DNA of 64,000 nucleotides, from positions 1,302,001-1,366,000 of the forward strand of contig NZ_FOZM01000001.1 of NCBI RefSeq assembly GCF_900114675.1. The letters run 5' to 3'. Shown here piece by piece: positions 35,518-44,682 of this stretch. Both the position numbers and the translations under genes were made by a program. This stretch comes from Yoonia litorea. Its GTDB lineage: Bacteria > Pseudomonadota > Alphaproteobacteria > Rhodobacterales > Rhodobacteraceae. How positions within the stretch are numbered: position 1 is the first letter of the stretch; each line of letters starts with the position of its first letter. A model generated the notes under the pieces. It saw only the letters and a program-made list of their open reading frames with translations, was not told where the DNA came from and ran no database searches.

Positions 35518-36761
35518 GCTTTTTGATTAGCGCACCCGCCTCTGGCAGCGGAAAAACGACCATCACTTTGGGTCTGCTACGCGCCCTGCAAAGCACTGGC
35601 GTTGCAGTCAGGGCGGCAAAGTCGGGGCCAGATTATATCGACCCACGGTTTCACGAGGCGGCCTGCGGCGCGCCGTGCCTTAACCTTGATGCATGGGCCA
35701 TGACCCCGGACCGGATCAAATCACTTGCCTCTGGGCACGTGCCTTTGATTGTTGAAGGGGCGATGGGCCTCTTTGACGGCGCACCTCCTGACAGCAAGGG
35801 GTCCAGTGCTGACCTTGCGCGGATACTTGGTCTGCCGGTGATCCTTGTCATTGATGCAGGCAAGATGGCGGGTTCCGTTGGCGCTATTGCTCACGGATTT
35901 CGCACCTATGACCCATCAATCACAGTCGCAGGGGTCATCCTCAACAACGTCGGTTCACCGCGACATGAAACCATGTTGCGCCGCGCGTTGACTGACATCC
36001 CTGTTTTCGGCGCTTTACCACGTCAGTCCGGCCTGTCCCAACCTTCACGCCACCTCGGTCTGGTGCAGGCGCAGGAACGAGACGATCTGGAAGCGTTTCT
36101 CGACCATGCGGCCGGTCTTGTCGCAAAGCACTGTGATCTGGCCGCGCTGCGTGCGCTTCTTGCGCCGCTGCCGTCCCACAAGCGGCAACCGATGGCACCA
36201 CCAGCCCAGAGGATCGCGATTGCCCATGACGCCGCCTTCTCGTTCAGCTACCCGCATATGCTGGAGGACTGGCGTCGTAATGGTGCCGAAATTGCGATGT
36301 TTTCACCACTTGCAAACGAAGCCGCACCAGACGCGGATCTGGTTTTCCTGCCGGGGGGCTATCCGGAGCTTCATGCCGGGCGGTTGGCATCCAATGAAGC
36401 CTTTCTCGACAGCTTGCGGCACAGCAAAGCGCATATCTATGGTGAATGCGGCGGATACATGGTCTTGGGTGACACACTGACCGATGCGGCGGGAGTGACG
36501 CACAGGATGGCTGGCCTTCTGTCCCTTGAGACATCCTTCGCAGAACGCAAACTCCATCTTGGGTATCGCGATTTGCACGCGGCGACAGAGCCGTTTTCCG
36601 GAAGTTGGAAAGGACACGAGTTCCATTACGCCACAACGCGCAAGGCAGAGGGGCAAGCTTTGTTTACCGCTACTGACGCTGAGGGTCACAGCCTTGCTCC
36701 GATGGGTCTGGTGAACGGCAAAGTCATGGGCAGCTTTGCCCATCTTATCGACCGTGCCTGA
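35514..36761 (+). CDS. cobB: Cobyrinate a,c-diamide synthase
   Basis: A 415-residue amidotransferase that uses glutamine and ATP to amidate the a and c side chains of (hydrogeno)cobyrinic acid. The N-terminal P-loop ISAPASGSGKTTITLGLL and VEGAMGLFDGAPPDSKG mark the synthetase domain. The C-terminal glutaminase-like domain has FLPGGYPELHAGRLASN and the nucleophile cysteine in YGECGGYMVLGD. It follows cobA by 72 bp and probably shares its transcript. Translation may be coupled to a five-codon leader. Confidence 0.94.
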   Translation: MSFLISAPASGSGKTTITLGLLRALQSTGVAVRAAKSGPDYIDPRFHEAACGAPCLNLDAWAMTPDRIKSLASGHVPLIVEGAMGLFDGAPPDSKGSSADLARILGLPVILVIDAGKMAGSVGAIAHGFRTYDPSITVAGVILNNVGSPRHETMLRRALTDIPVFGALPRQSGLSQPSRHLGLVQAQERDDLEAFLDHAAGLVAKHCDLAALRALLAPLPSHKRQPMAPPAQRIAIAHDAAFSFSYPHMLEDWRRNGAEIAMFSPLANEAAPDADLVFLPGGYPELHAGRLASNEAFLDSLRHSKAHIYGECGGYMVLGDTLTDAAGVTHRMAGLLSLETSFAERKLHLGYRDLHAATEPFSGSWKGHEFHYATTRKAEGQALFTATDAEGHSLAPMGLVNGKVMGSFAHLIDRA

Positions 36762-36802
36762 CGCCTCTTGCCAGCATCTGTTTAGAGATCTAAGCCTGAC
36801 GC

Positions 36803-38020
36803 ATGACCGCAATCACCGATGATAGACGCGCCAAGCGCAACGTAGCTGTTCTTGTCATGGCTCAGGCCATCCTTGGTGCGCAGCTGCCGATGATTTTTGT
36901 CGTTGGCGGCTTGGCAGGCGTGCAGCTTGCATCAAACATCTGTTTTGCCACATTGCCCATCAGCTTCATTATATTTGGCTCAATGACAACTGCACCTTGG
37001 ATCAGTCCGCTGATGCAGCGCAACGGACGCAGGTTCGGGTTCATGGTTGGTGCCATTGCCGGAGCAGGGGGTGCTGCGGTTTCAGCCTACGGATTGTATG
37101 TTGGGTCCTTCTTCATTTTGCTTTGCGGGTCATACCTGACTGGCGTCTATATGTCGGCGCAGGGTTTTTATCGCTTTGCGGCAACCGACACAGCCTCTGA
37201 TGATTTCAGACCCAAAGCGATTTCCTATGTCATGGCGGGTGGACTTTTGTCTGCAATCGTGGGTCCTCAGCTTAACAAGCTTGTGCAAGATGCATATGTC
37301 GTGCCGTTTCTTGGTACCTACCTTGCTATTATCGCGCTGAATCTCTTCGGGATGCTTTTGTTTTTGGCGCTTGATCTACCCAAAGGCACGCGCGCAGAAC
37401 CGGAAATAACTCCAGCTATCGGCCGGAGTCGGATGGAGCTTTTGCGGGACCCACGAATCCTCGTTTCGATGATTTGCGCGATGGTGTCTTATTCACTGAT
37501 GAATCTTGTGATGACATCAACTCCACTGGCTGTTGTCGGCTGTGGGTTCACGACAAATAACGCCAATGACATCGTTTCGGCACACGTGCTGGCGATGTTT
37601 GCTCCGAGCTTTTTTACCGGCCACTTGATCGCCCGTTTTGGCGTCGAAAAGATCATGGCAACCGGCCTCGCTATTCTAGCTCTGGCAGGTGTTGTCGGGC
37701 TGGCTGGCGTCGAACTCACGAATTTCTATCTTGCGCTCGTGTTGCTGGGCATTGGCTGGAACTTCGGTTTCATCGGGGCGACCACGATGTTGGCCGGTGC
37801 ACATCGCCCCGAAGAGCGCGGTGCGGTGCAGGGCATGAACGATATGATCGTGTTTGGTATGGTGACGATTGCGTCGCTTGCTTCTGGCGGTCTGATGAAC
37901 TGCTCTGGCGGCACCCCAGTCGAAGGCTGGACAGCCGTCAACCTTGCGATGGTACCGTTTCTGGCACTGGCAGGCGGATCGCTGATCTGGCTGGTGCGTC
38001 AGCCCAAGATGGCCGTCTAG
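36803..38020 (+). CDS. MFS transporter
   Basis: A 405-residue membrane protein with about twelve hydrophobic segments and short loops, typical of major facilitator permeases. The cytoplasmic loop 2-3 motif is loose (APWISPLMQRNGRRFGFMVG). The substrate is unknown. It follows cobB by 41 bp, so it might be cotranscribed with cobA-cobB, but nothing in the sequence ties it to corrinoid transport. Its 3' end overlaps the convergent squalene synthase-like gene by four bases. Confidence 0.82.
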   Translation: MTAITDDRRAKRNVAVLVMAQAILGAQLPMIFVVGGLAGVQLASNICFATLPISFIIFGSMTTAPWISPLMQRNGRRFGFMVGAIAGAGGAAVSAYGLYVGSFFILLCGSYLTGVYMSAQGFYRFAATDTASDDFRPKAISYVMAGGLLSAIVGPQLNKLVQDAYVVPFLGTYLAIIALNLFGMLLFLALDLPKGTRAEPEITPAIGRSRMELLRDPRILVSMICAMVSYSLMNLVMTSTPLAVVGCGFTTNNANDIVSAHVLAMFAPSFFTGHLIARFGVEKIMATGLAILALAGVVGLAGVELTNFYLALVLLGIGWNFGFIGATTMLAGAHRPEERGAVQGMNDMIVFGMVTIASLASGGLMNCSGGTPVEGWTAVNLAMVPFLALAGGSLIWLVRQPKMAV

Positions 38021-38784
38021 CGCCACCACCCCCGCAGGCTGACGTTCAGGAACCGCAGACTATCCTTGGCAGGGTTCACGTCCAACGCATCATCTGCTAC
38101 CCGCGACGGCGTTGCCTCAACGGCGCGCAAGACAGGGCGTGCGTGATAGCCAGCCACCAAAGCTGGAGCGGCGTCTCGGGACACAGAGCGGTGGTCCTTG
38201 GCCGCGCGATCCATGCGTTCGCGGGCTGTCCGCGCAAGTGTCGCAACCCCATCTGTCGAACCATCAACAAGCGGCTTTCGGCCTTGTGCCTCAAGCGCTG
38301 GGATCGCTTGGAACATATTGGCGACCCCGACACCATAAGCGTGGTCGCGAACGACAGCTTCATCTGCCTCGCCCAGCAAACGCGCCCCCGTCCACATCAG
38401 ATTGCCTGACGTTGCATCAATGTATTCTTCAAAATGCGACTGATCCTCGAAGGCGTCTTTGTAGATGTCCCAACGCCGCGCCGCGACCAGACCGTCAAGG
38501 CAAGCAGCCCCTTCTGCATCCAATACCCCAGCGAGCGCATCAACGACTTCGTGCCTGCGCACCGTGCCGCCCTGCCCGATTTCCTCCAAGGCATCCCGCC
38601 ACCATTGGAGCCGCATTTCGGCAATCATCGCTTCTTGCGTGACCCATGGGGCGCGGGCCACTTCGACATTGAAAGCATAAAGCGGAAAGAGAATCTGACG
38701 CGCTGGCACCGGTGCCGCCATGGCCACGCGAAAGCGGAGTGGATCAGCCTTTTCGACGAGAGCAGCGCATGCCTCAAAACTCAT
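38017..38784 (-). CDS. Squalene/phytoene synthase-family protein (NDUFAF6-like)
   Basis: A 255-residue all-helical protein of the trans-isoprenyl synthase family: LRFRVAMAAPVPARQILFPL, YAFNVEVARAPWVTQEAMIA and MRLQWWRDALEEI. The DxxxD motifs needed for prenyl diphosphate binding are absent from the first helix region, and no carotenoid or hopanoid genes are near. It therefore resembles the mitochondrial complex I assembly factor NDUFAF6 more than a phytoene synthase. Its ATG overlaps the cimA stop (ATGA), which fixes the start against an upstream in-frame alternative. Confidence 0.75.
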   Translation of the reverse strand: MSFEACAALVEKADPLRFRVAMAAPVPARQILFPLYAFNVEVARAPWVTQEAMIAEMRLQWWRDALEEIGQGGTVRRHEVVDALAGVLDAEGAACLDGLVAARRWDIYKDAFEDQSHFEEYIDATSGNLMWTGARLLGEADEAVVRDHAYGVGVANMFQAIPALEAQGRKPLVDGSTDGVATLARTARERMDRAAKDHRSVSRDAAPALVAGYHARPVLRAVEATPSRVADDALDVNPAKDSLRFLNVSLRGWWR

Positions 38785-40406
38785 GGTGAAGCCTGCGCCC
38801 CGTCTCGGATCAATTTCCAATTGATCGCATCGACCAACGCCTCGAATGACGCATCAACAATGTTGGCGCTGACGCCGCAAGTCGACCAGCGCCGCCCCTG
38901 CCCGTCTTCGCTGTCAATGATGACACGCGTCACCGCCTCGGTGCCGCCATTTGTGATACGCACCTTGAAGTCCACCAGTTGCATATCCTCGATCATGTCC
39001 TGATATGGTCCGAGGTCCTTGGACAGCGCGCGGGACAAGGCGTTCACTGGGCCTTGGTCCGAACCATCAGGCCCGATACTTTCGCTGACGTTGAGCATTT
39101 TCTTGCCATGGACCTTGGTCACGACGACAGCTTCGGACAGCGATACCATCTTGTTGCGTTTGTTCTTGCGACGCTCGACCGTGACGCGATAGCGCTTGAC
39201 CTCGAAAAACTCGGGCAAGGTGCCGAGTTCCTTACGGGCAAGCAGCTCAAAACTGGCCTGTGCGGTATCATAGGAATACCCTTGTGCCTCGCGTTCTTTG
39301 ATCCTCTCGACAATACGGGCAAGCGCCGGGTCGCCTGCTTCGACGTCCAGTCCTGCCTCAAGCAGTCGCGCTCGCAGGTTGGACTGCCCGGCCTGATTTG
39401 ACATGGGAACGATCCGGCTGTTGCCGACAGCCGCCGGATCCACATGTTCATAGGTACTTGGGTCCTTGGCGATGGCACTCGCGTGCAGACCGGATTTGTG
39501 GGCAAAGGCAGAGGCGCCCACATAGGGCGCCTGTTTCGCAGGTACGCGGTTCAGAATATCGTCCAAGAGGCGTGACGCCCGCCGCAAACCCATAAGTGCC
39601 TCTGACGTGACGCCTGTCTCAAACCTGCTGGCGAAAGGCTCTTTCAGCATCAGTGTCGGGATCAGAGTTGTGAGGTTGGCATTGCCGCAACGCTCTCCCA
39701 GACCGTTCAGCGTGCCTTGCACCTGCCGCGCCCCCGCCATGACAGCCGCCAGCGTATTGGCGACTGCGTTTTCGGTGTCATTGTGGGTGTGGATGCCAAG
39801 GTGATCACCGGGGATACCGCTGGCGATAACGGCACCGACAATCTCCGTCACTTCATGTGGCAAGACACCACCGTTGGTATCGCAAAGTACGATCCAGCGC
39901 GCGCCTGCTTCATAGGCCGCATGGATTGCCTCAAGGGCATAGTCCGGATTGGCCTTGTAGCCGTCAAAGAAATGCTCGGCGTCAAACAGACCTTCGCGGC
40001 CTTGCGCCTTGAGATGGGCAAAGCTCGCACTGATGTTCTCGGTGTTTTCTTCAAGACTGATGCCGAGCGCGGTTGTGACGTGGAAGTCATGGGATTTACC
40101 CACCAGACAGACCGCAGACGTCCCTGCATTCATCACAGCCGACAGCACATCGTCATTCTCCGCTGACCGCCCTGCCCGTTTGGTCATGCCGAAGGCGGTG
40201 AATGTGGCCTTTGTTTGAGGGGGGCTTGCAAAGAATTCGGTATCGGTCGGGTTTGCACCGGGCCAACCGCCTTCGATGTAGTCGATGCCCAGACTATCCA
40301 GCACCGCAGCGATCTGATGCTTTTCCGCAGACGAGAACTGCACGCCTTGGGTTTGCGCCCCGTCGCGCAGAGTGGTGTCAAAAAGGTAGAGGCGTTCCTT
40401 GGTCAT
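38781..40406 (-). CDS. cimA: Citramalate synthase
   Basis: A 541-residue acyltransferase of the LeuA/HMGL family. The barrel begins LYLFDTTLRDGAQTQGVQFS with the metal-binding aspartate; THNDTENAVANTLAAV carries the metal-binding His-x-His-type region, and a LeuA-type regulatory domain occupies the last 150 residues. The length and TTLRDGAQTQG motif fit the CimA branch, which condenses pyruvate and acetyl-CoA to citramalate for isoleucine synthesis. It overlaps cysS by one base. Confidence 0.9.
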   Translation of the reverse strand: MTKERLYLFDTTLRDGAQTQGVQFSSAEKHQIAAVLDSLGIDYIEGGWPGANPTDTEFFASPPQTKATFTAFGMTKRAGRSAENDDVLSAVMNAGTSAVCLVGKSHDFHVTTALGISLEENTENISASFAHLKAQGREGLFDAEHFFDGYKANPDYALEAIHAAYEAGARWIVLCDTNGGVLPHEVTEIVGAVIASGIPGDHLGIHTHNDTENAVANTLAAVMAGARQVQGTLNGLGERCGNANLTTLIPTLMLKEPFASRFETGVTSEALMGLRRASRLLDDILNRVPAKQAPYVGASAFAHKSGLHASAIAKDPSTYEHVDPAAVGNSRIVPMSNQAGQSNLRARLLEAGLDVEAGDPALARIVERIKEREAQGYSYDTAQASFELLARKELGTLPEFFEVKRYRVTVERRKNKRNKMVSLSEAVVVTKVHGKKMLNVSESIGPDGSDQGPVNALSRALSKDLGPYQDMIEDMQLVDFKVRITNGGTEAVTRVIIDSEDGQGRRWSTCGVSANIVDASFEALVDAINWKLIRDGAQASP

Positions 40407-41839
40407 CAGAACTCCCCCAGCTTGGCCGCGTCGAAATCAGGTCCGGCAGTCCATGTTGCCTGTCCGCCGACGTCCGTCACCTGGACACCTGCTGCATTCA
40501 GGATATCGCGAACCTGATCTGACCGACTCCAGTCCTTGGCGGCGCGGGCCGCAGCGCGTTCGGCGAGCAGCGCATCCACGCGCGCTGCGATTTCGGCGGT
40601 CACATCTTCGCCCGCCTCTCCGCCATCAAACATCGGAATGTCTGTCCAGTCCGCCACCAATCCCAGCATTTCAAGCCCGTGTGCGAAGCCGGCCAGTGCC
40701 GCAGGTGTTTTGCCTTTCGACAACACGTGCAGACGCGCCAGCGCGCCCGGCGTATTCAGGTCATTGGCCAGCACGCCGAGGAATTCAGGATCAGCCTCCC
40801 ATTTTCCATCGGCTTTGAGTGCGCTGATCATCGCAGGGCCGAAGCCATGGCCGTGCAGGATGCCATACCATTTGCGCAAGGTCAGTTCCGCCTCGGCACG
40901 GCGCGTTTCAGTCCAGTCCATTGTCTTGCCGTAATGCGTGCCCAGCATGACCAGACGGATCACTTCGCCAGGTATGCCTTGATCCAGAAGGTCGCGGATG
41001 GTGAAGAAATTGCCCAAGGACTTGGACATCTTCTTGCCCTCGACCTGCAGCATTTCGTTGTGCAGCCAATAGCGTGCGAAATCACCATGCGGATGCGTGC
41101 AGGCGGATTGTGCGATCTCGTTTTCGTGGTGCGGAAATTGCAGGTCGTTGCCGCCGCCGTGGATGTCAAAGCTTTCACCCAAAAGTTCCAGCGACATCGC
41201 CGAGCATTCGATATGCCAGCCCGGACGGCCATAGCCCCAAGGGCTGCTCCACCCCGGCACGCCATCACCTGAGGGTTTCCAGAGCACAAAGTCCATCGGA
41301 TTGCGCTTGTAAGGAGCGACTTCAACCCGTGCGCCTGCAATCATATCGTCGATGGACCGACCAGAGAGCGCGCCGTAGTTCTCGTAGCTATCGACCGCAA
41401 AAAGGACATGGCCCTCGGCCTCGTAAGCATGGCCTCGGTCGATCAATGTCTCGATCATCGCGATCATCTGCGGGATATGGGCCGTCGCGCGCGGTTCGTG
41501 GCTGGGGCGCAGAAGGCCCACGGCATCCAGATCATCGTGATACCACTGGATCGTCTCGGCGGTAATATCGCCAATAGCCCGCCCTGTCTCCGCAGCGCGC
41601 GCATTGATTTTGTCATCTACGTCGGTGAAGTTGCGCACATAAGTCACGTGGTCTTCGCCATAGACATGGCGCAGCAATCGGAACAGCACGTCAAAGACCA
41701 ACGAAGGCCGCAGGTTCCCGATGTGGGCGCGATCATAGACCGTCGGTCCACAGAGGTAGAGCCGCACATTTTGTGGATCAATCGGAACAAAGTCCTCGCG
41801 CTTGCGGGTCTTTGTGTTCTGCAGCCGGATCTTGGTCAT
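40406..41839 (-). CDS. cysS: Cysteinyl-tRNA synthetase
   Basis: A 477-residue class I synthetase. [19 protein letters not shown] carries both a zinc-ligand cysteine and the HIGH motif (HIGN). The KMSKS loop is [34 protein letters not shown] has further zinc ligands. It charges tRNA-Cys in the cytoplasm. It is the first gene of the leftward cysS-cimA-squalene synthase-like run, with overlaps at each junction. Confidence 0.96.
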   Translation of the reverse strand: MTKIRLQNTKTRKREDFVPIDPQNVRLYLCGPTVYDRAHIGNLRPSLVFDVLFRLLRHVYGEDHVTYVRNFTDVDDKINARAAETGRAIGDITAETIQWYHDDLDAVGLLRPSHEPRATAHIPQMIAMIETLIDRGHAYEAEGHVLFAVDSYENYGALSGRSIDDMIAGARVEVAPYKRNPMDFVLWKPSGDGVPGWSSPWGYGRPGWHIECSAMSLELLGESFDIHGGGNDLQFPHHENEIAQSACTHPHGDFARYWLHNEMLQVEGKKMSKSLGNFFTIRDLLDQGIPGEVIRLVMLGTHYGKTMDWTETRRAEAELTLRKWYGILHGHGFGPAMISALKADGKWEADPEFLGVLANDLNTPGALARLHVLSKGKTPAALAGFAHGLEMLGLVADWTDIPMFDGGEAGEDVTAEIAARVDALLAERAAARAAKDWSRSDQVRDILNAAGVQVTDVGGQATWTAGPDFDAAKLGEF

Positions 41840-42295
41840 GTCGCCTCACGCGTGTTGTCGCCGCGGGGCTTAGCAATTTCGGTTTTGAATGGAAACGTGA
41901 AAGAGCGACCCGCGGACTGATGTCAGCAGATAATAATGCAGCAGGTAATGATGCAGATGCTCTTCATGAGGTAACGCATAGCAAGCCAAACGGGATCGGT
42001 CCAGTCAGCAATTCAATCGTTGCGGGGAGTAGGAGGAAGGACAACAGACACACTCGTCACACAAACGCGGCACTGGGACCGCAACTCCCTTCCTCCCCAT
42101 CCGGCAAATCCCAGGTGGATTTGGTGAGCTTTCGCCAAGCTAGGACGACAGATGCCGTGGTCAAAGTTCCCGCATGGATAGATGGAATACCCAAACGGAT
42201 AGAGCCCACATCTTTAACGGGAAATATGACGGTTTCGAGATGTTTCTGCCCGTAATCCAACTTGATGCTTGCTTCGCTGCGGTCTCTGCGTTGCG
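41840..42295. other. Intergenic gap with no convincing gene
   Basis: This 456-base stretch holds the cysS promoter side and little else I can support. An 80-codon leftward ORF (42057-42299) overlaps the end of the VOC gene in an ATGA arrangement, but its product looks random in composition, resembles nothing I know and has no Shine-Dalgarno sequence. I do not call it as a gene. Confidence 0.5.
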
Positions 42296-42685
42296 TCATT
42301 GGTAGCTGACAACTTCCACTTCGACGCCATCGTGATCGTGAAAATAGAAACGGCGGCCAGGCTCATAGTTCGCATGACTGTGCGGCGTAAATCCAAGCGC
42401 TTTGACTTTCGCCTCAACCGCATCAAGGTCCGCGACGACGACACCGATGTGGTTCATGCCTCCGCGCGTCTGATAGCTGGCGTCCGCCTTGGGGACAGTT
42501 TGATCAGGACGCGAGCCTGAGTAGACCGCCAGATAGGTTTCATCGGTTCCGATATGCACGGTGTATCCTGCGCCGCCCATTGCAGCCCCTTCCCAGCGGA
42601 TCGTCCAACCGAAGAGTTCGGCCAGCATCCGTGCTGTCATTTGAGGATCGGAGACGGTGATATTGACGTGTTCGAGTTGTGCCAT
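42296..42685 (-). CDS. VOC-family (glyoxalase/dioxygenase-fold) protein
   Basis: A 129-residue vicinal-oxygen-chelate protein with two βαβββ modules. The probable metal ligands are His in LEHVNITVSD, Glu in TDETYLAVYSG, His in MNHIGVVVADLD and Glu in GVEVEVVSY. The reaction is unknown; lactoylglutathione lyase and fosfomycin/bleomycin resistance proteins are relatives. The ATG at 42683-42685 follows AGAAGA and is preferred over the longer extension. It is the second gene of a leftward operon whose promoter contains a SoxR box, so it is likely induced by redox-active compounds. Confidence 0.87.
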   Translation of the reverse strand: MAQLEHVNITVSDPQMTARMLAELFGWTIRWEGAAMGGAGYTVHIGTDETYLAVYSGSRPDQTVPKADASYQTRGGMNHIGVVVADLDAVEAKVKALGFTPHSHANYEPGRRFYFHDHDGVEVEVVSYQ

Positions 42686-42687
42686 GT

Positions 42688-42864
42688 TCAATCTTCTCTC
42701 TTTAACTTCTTCAGAACGCGCGTGATCAGGCCGCTTTGCCGGATCTGATCGGCGGTGTGGAAACACCCACACTCCACATCATGCCCCCAGCCCAGACCGT
42801 CACGCTTCATCGCCGAGATCGCGTCCGGATCGGCGCAATAGCGGTTTGAATGTTGTCGTGTCAT
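42688..42864 (-). CDS. Small cysteine-containing protein in the SoxR regulon
   Basis: A 58-residue protein starting MTRQHSNRYCADPDAISAMK and containing GWGHDVECGCFHTADQ. It has three cysteines, two in an ECGCF arrangement, and a basic C-terminus (VLKKLKRED). A clear AGGAG lies seven bases before the ATG at 42862-42864. It is the first gene after the SoxR box and ends three bases before the VOC gene. I do not recognise the family. The cysteines suggest metal binding or redox sensing, but that is a guess. Confidence 0.65.
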   Translation of the reverse strand: MTRQHSNRYCADPDAISAMKRDGLGWGHDVECGCFHTADQIRQSGLITRVLKKLKRED

Positions 42865-42907
42865 GGTGATTCTCCTCTGTTCAATCGCCTTGACATCTGT
42901 TTTCATT

Positions 42908-42925
42908 TCTCAAGTTAACTTGAGA
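42908..42925. promoter_or_regulatory. SoxR box
   Basis: TCTCAAGTTAACTTGAGA is a perfect 18-base palindrome that differs only in its outer base pairs from the E. coli soxS operator. It lies between the divergent soxR and small-protein/VOC genes. Reading leftward, TTGATC abuts it as a -35 element, as in SoxR-activated promoters with an overlong spacer. Confidence 0.93.
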
Positions 42926-42940
42926 TCAAGAGGAAATGTC

Positions 42941-43384
42941 ATGCCACAGGGCCTAACCATCGGCGATCTTGCCGCCCGCACCGGCTTGGCCGTCTCTGCA
43001 ATCAGGTTTTACGAAACCCACGACATCGTCAAACCTGTGCGCAATCAGGGCGGGCACCGCCGCTATGGAAAGTCCGATATCAGGCGGCTGTCATTTGTGA
43101 TGGCCGCACAGAAACTGGGATTTTCGCTGGCAGAGATTGCGCCGCATCTCAAAGGCCTGCCCGATCACAAAGCGCCAACGAAGGCCGATTGGACCCGCAT
43201 CAGCACGCAATTCCGCAAAGACATTGCCGCCCGCATCGCAGGACTGGAGGAGTTGCGTGACAAATTGGACGGTTGCATCGGCTGCGGCTGTCTGAGCCTG
43301 AAAAGCTGCGCCCTTTACAATCCAGAAGACGCTCTCGGAACGGAAGGGACTGGCCCGCGAAATCTCAAGTCCTTCGCCCCTTGA
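42941..43384 (+). CDS. soxR: Redox-sensitive MerR-family activator SoxR
   Basis: A 147-residue MerR-type regulator. The N-terminal helix-turn-helix is TIGDLAARTGLAVSAIRFYE, then the wing GGHRRYGKSDIRRL and a dimerisation helix. The [2Fe-2S] motif CIGCGCLSLKSC, with four cysteines, is specific to SoxR. Oxidation of the cluster by redox-cycling drugs or superoxide switches it to an activator. The ATG at 42941 follows AGAGG. A perfect SoxR box lies 16 bases upstream, and the divergent small protein/VOC pair is the probable target. Confidence 0.96.
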   Translation: MPQGLTIGDLAARTGLAVSAIRFYETHDIVKPVRNQGGHRRYGKSDIRRLSFVMAAQKLGFSLAEIAPHLKGLPDHKAPTKADWTRISTQFRKDIAARIAGLEELRDKLDGCIGCGCLSLKSCALYNPEDALGTEGTGPRNLKSFAP

Positions 43385-43417
43385 CTCTCGCTGTCTCAGC
43401 CCGTTCCTCTGCCGGTC

Positions 43418-44587
43418 ATGGAACTATCTCAGCGCATCACAAACATCACCGGCGGAGGCTCAGACGGCTGGGATGTCTTTCTCAAGGCCAGGGCGATGAT
43501 TGCCGCTGGCACACCCGTCATTGAACTCACGATTGGCGAACATGACATTCGCACCGATCCCGAAATCCTCAATGCGATGCACCGGTCTGCACTGGCGGGT
43601 CACACCGGCTACGCGATGGTGCCAGGGACGGATGAACTCCGCGATCAAGTCGCGAAGCGAATTGAAGATCGGACCGGCGTCGCGACCGAGCGCGAAAACA
43701 TTTTGATCACTCCGGGTGGGCAAGCCGCCCTTTTCGCAGCACATATGGCTATTTGCGACGCTGGCGACGACGCGGCCTTCATTGATCCTTACTATGCGAC
43801 CTACCCTGGAACGATCAGAGGCGCAGGCGCACGGCCTAGACGGATCGTGACCTCCCCGCAGAACGGATTTCAGCCGACTGTTGATGAACTTGCCGTAGGA
43901 ACCGCAGGCGCCCGTAGCCTTTTGGTCAACACGCCCAACAACCCGACCGGTGCCGTCTATTCCGCAGAAACACTTGGCGCGATTGCCGATGTGTCGAAAG
44001 ACAATGACCTCTGGCTGATCTCTGACGAGGTTTACGACACGCAGGTCTGGGACGGACGCCATGTCAGCCCGCGCAGCCTAACTGGCATGAAGGAACGCAC
44101 GCTTGTCATCGGTTCCATGTCGAAAAGCCATGCCATGACGGGAAGTCGGATCGGTTGGATTTGCGCACCTGCGCCGGTGATTTCGCATTTGATCACGCTC
44201 GCCACACATACGACCTATGGGGTGGCAGGTTTCATTCAGGACGCGGCAGCCTTTGCACTGTCGCAGGGTCCTGAGGTTGAAGAGCAGGTCGCAGCACCGT
44301 TTCGGCGCCGTCGCGCGCTAGCGATGGAGGCGCTTGCAGCCCAGAATGTCGTGCGCGCCATTCCCGCTGATGGTGCGATGTATGTGATGCTAGATATTCG
44401 CGCGACAGGCATGAGCGGTGACGCTTTTGCAGATGCCCTTCTTGAGCAAGAACACATCGCTGTGATGCCTGGCGAAAGCTTTGGACGCGCGGCTGCCGGA
44501 CATTTGCGCGTCGCCATGACCGTTGACGACGATACATTCGTTGATGCGCTGTCGCGTTTGATCGCCTTTGCGAAACGCTTAGCGTAA
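43418..44587 (+). CDS. PLP-dependent aminotransferase, class I/II
   Basis: A 389-residue fold-type I aminotransferase. It has LLVNTPNNPTGAVYS, the cofactor aspartate in LISDEVYDTQVW, and the Schiff-base lysine in GSMSKSHAMTGSRIGW, which fits the aspartate/aromatic aminotransferase group (substrate: an amino acid such as arginine, valine or pyruvate-linked; not decidable). It starts MELSQRITNITGGGSDGW, 33 bases after soxR. A hairpin follows the stop. Confidence 0.88.
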   Translation: MELSQRITNITGGGSDGWDVFLKARAMIAAGTPVIELTIGEHDIRTDPEILNAMHRSALAGHTGYAMVPGTDELRDQVAKRIEDRTGVATERENILITPGGQAALFAAHMAICDAGDDAAFIDPYYATYPGTIRGAGARPRRIVTSPQNGFQPTVDELAVGTAGARSLLVNTPNNPTGAVYSAETLGAIADVSKDNDLWLISDEVYDTQVWDGRHVSPRSLTGMKERTLVIGSMSKSHAMTGSRIGWICAPAPVISHLITLATHTTYGVAGFIQDAAAFALSQGPEVEEQVAAPFRRRRALAMEALAAQNVVRAIPADGAMYVMLDIRATGMSGDAFADALLEQEHIAVMPGESFGRAAAGHLRVAMTVDDDTFVDALSRLIAFAKRLA

Positions 44588-44589
44588 GT

Positions 44590-44615
44590 GCCCGCCCTTT
44601 TTGCGAAAGGCGGGC
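44590..44615 (+). terminator. Hairpin after the aminotransferase gene
   Basis: GCCCGCC (44590-44596) and GGCGGGC (44609-44615) form a strong stem, extended inward by TTT/AAA with one bulged C. There is no T-run after it, so it may be a weak or factor-assisted terminator. Confidence 0.6.
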
Positions 44616-44682
44616 TGATCAAGGTCGGACCGGTTATGTCGGGGAAGGGGCTGACCGGCCCTAACCTTGTCTTTTCAGTGGA

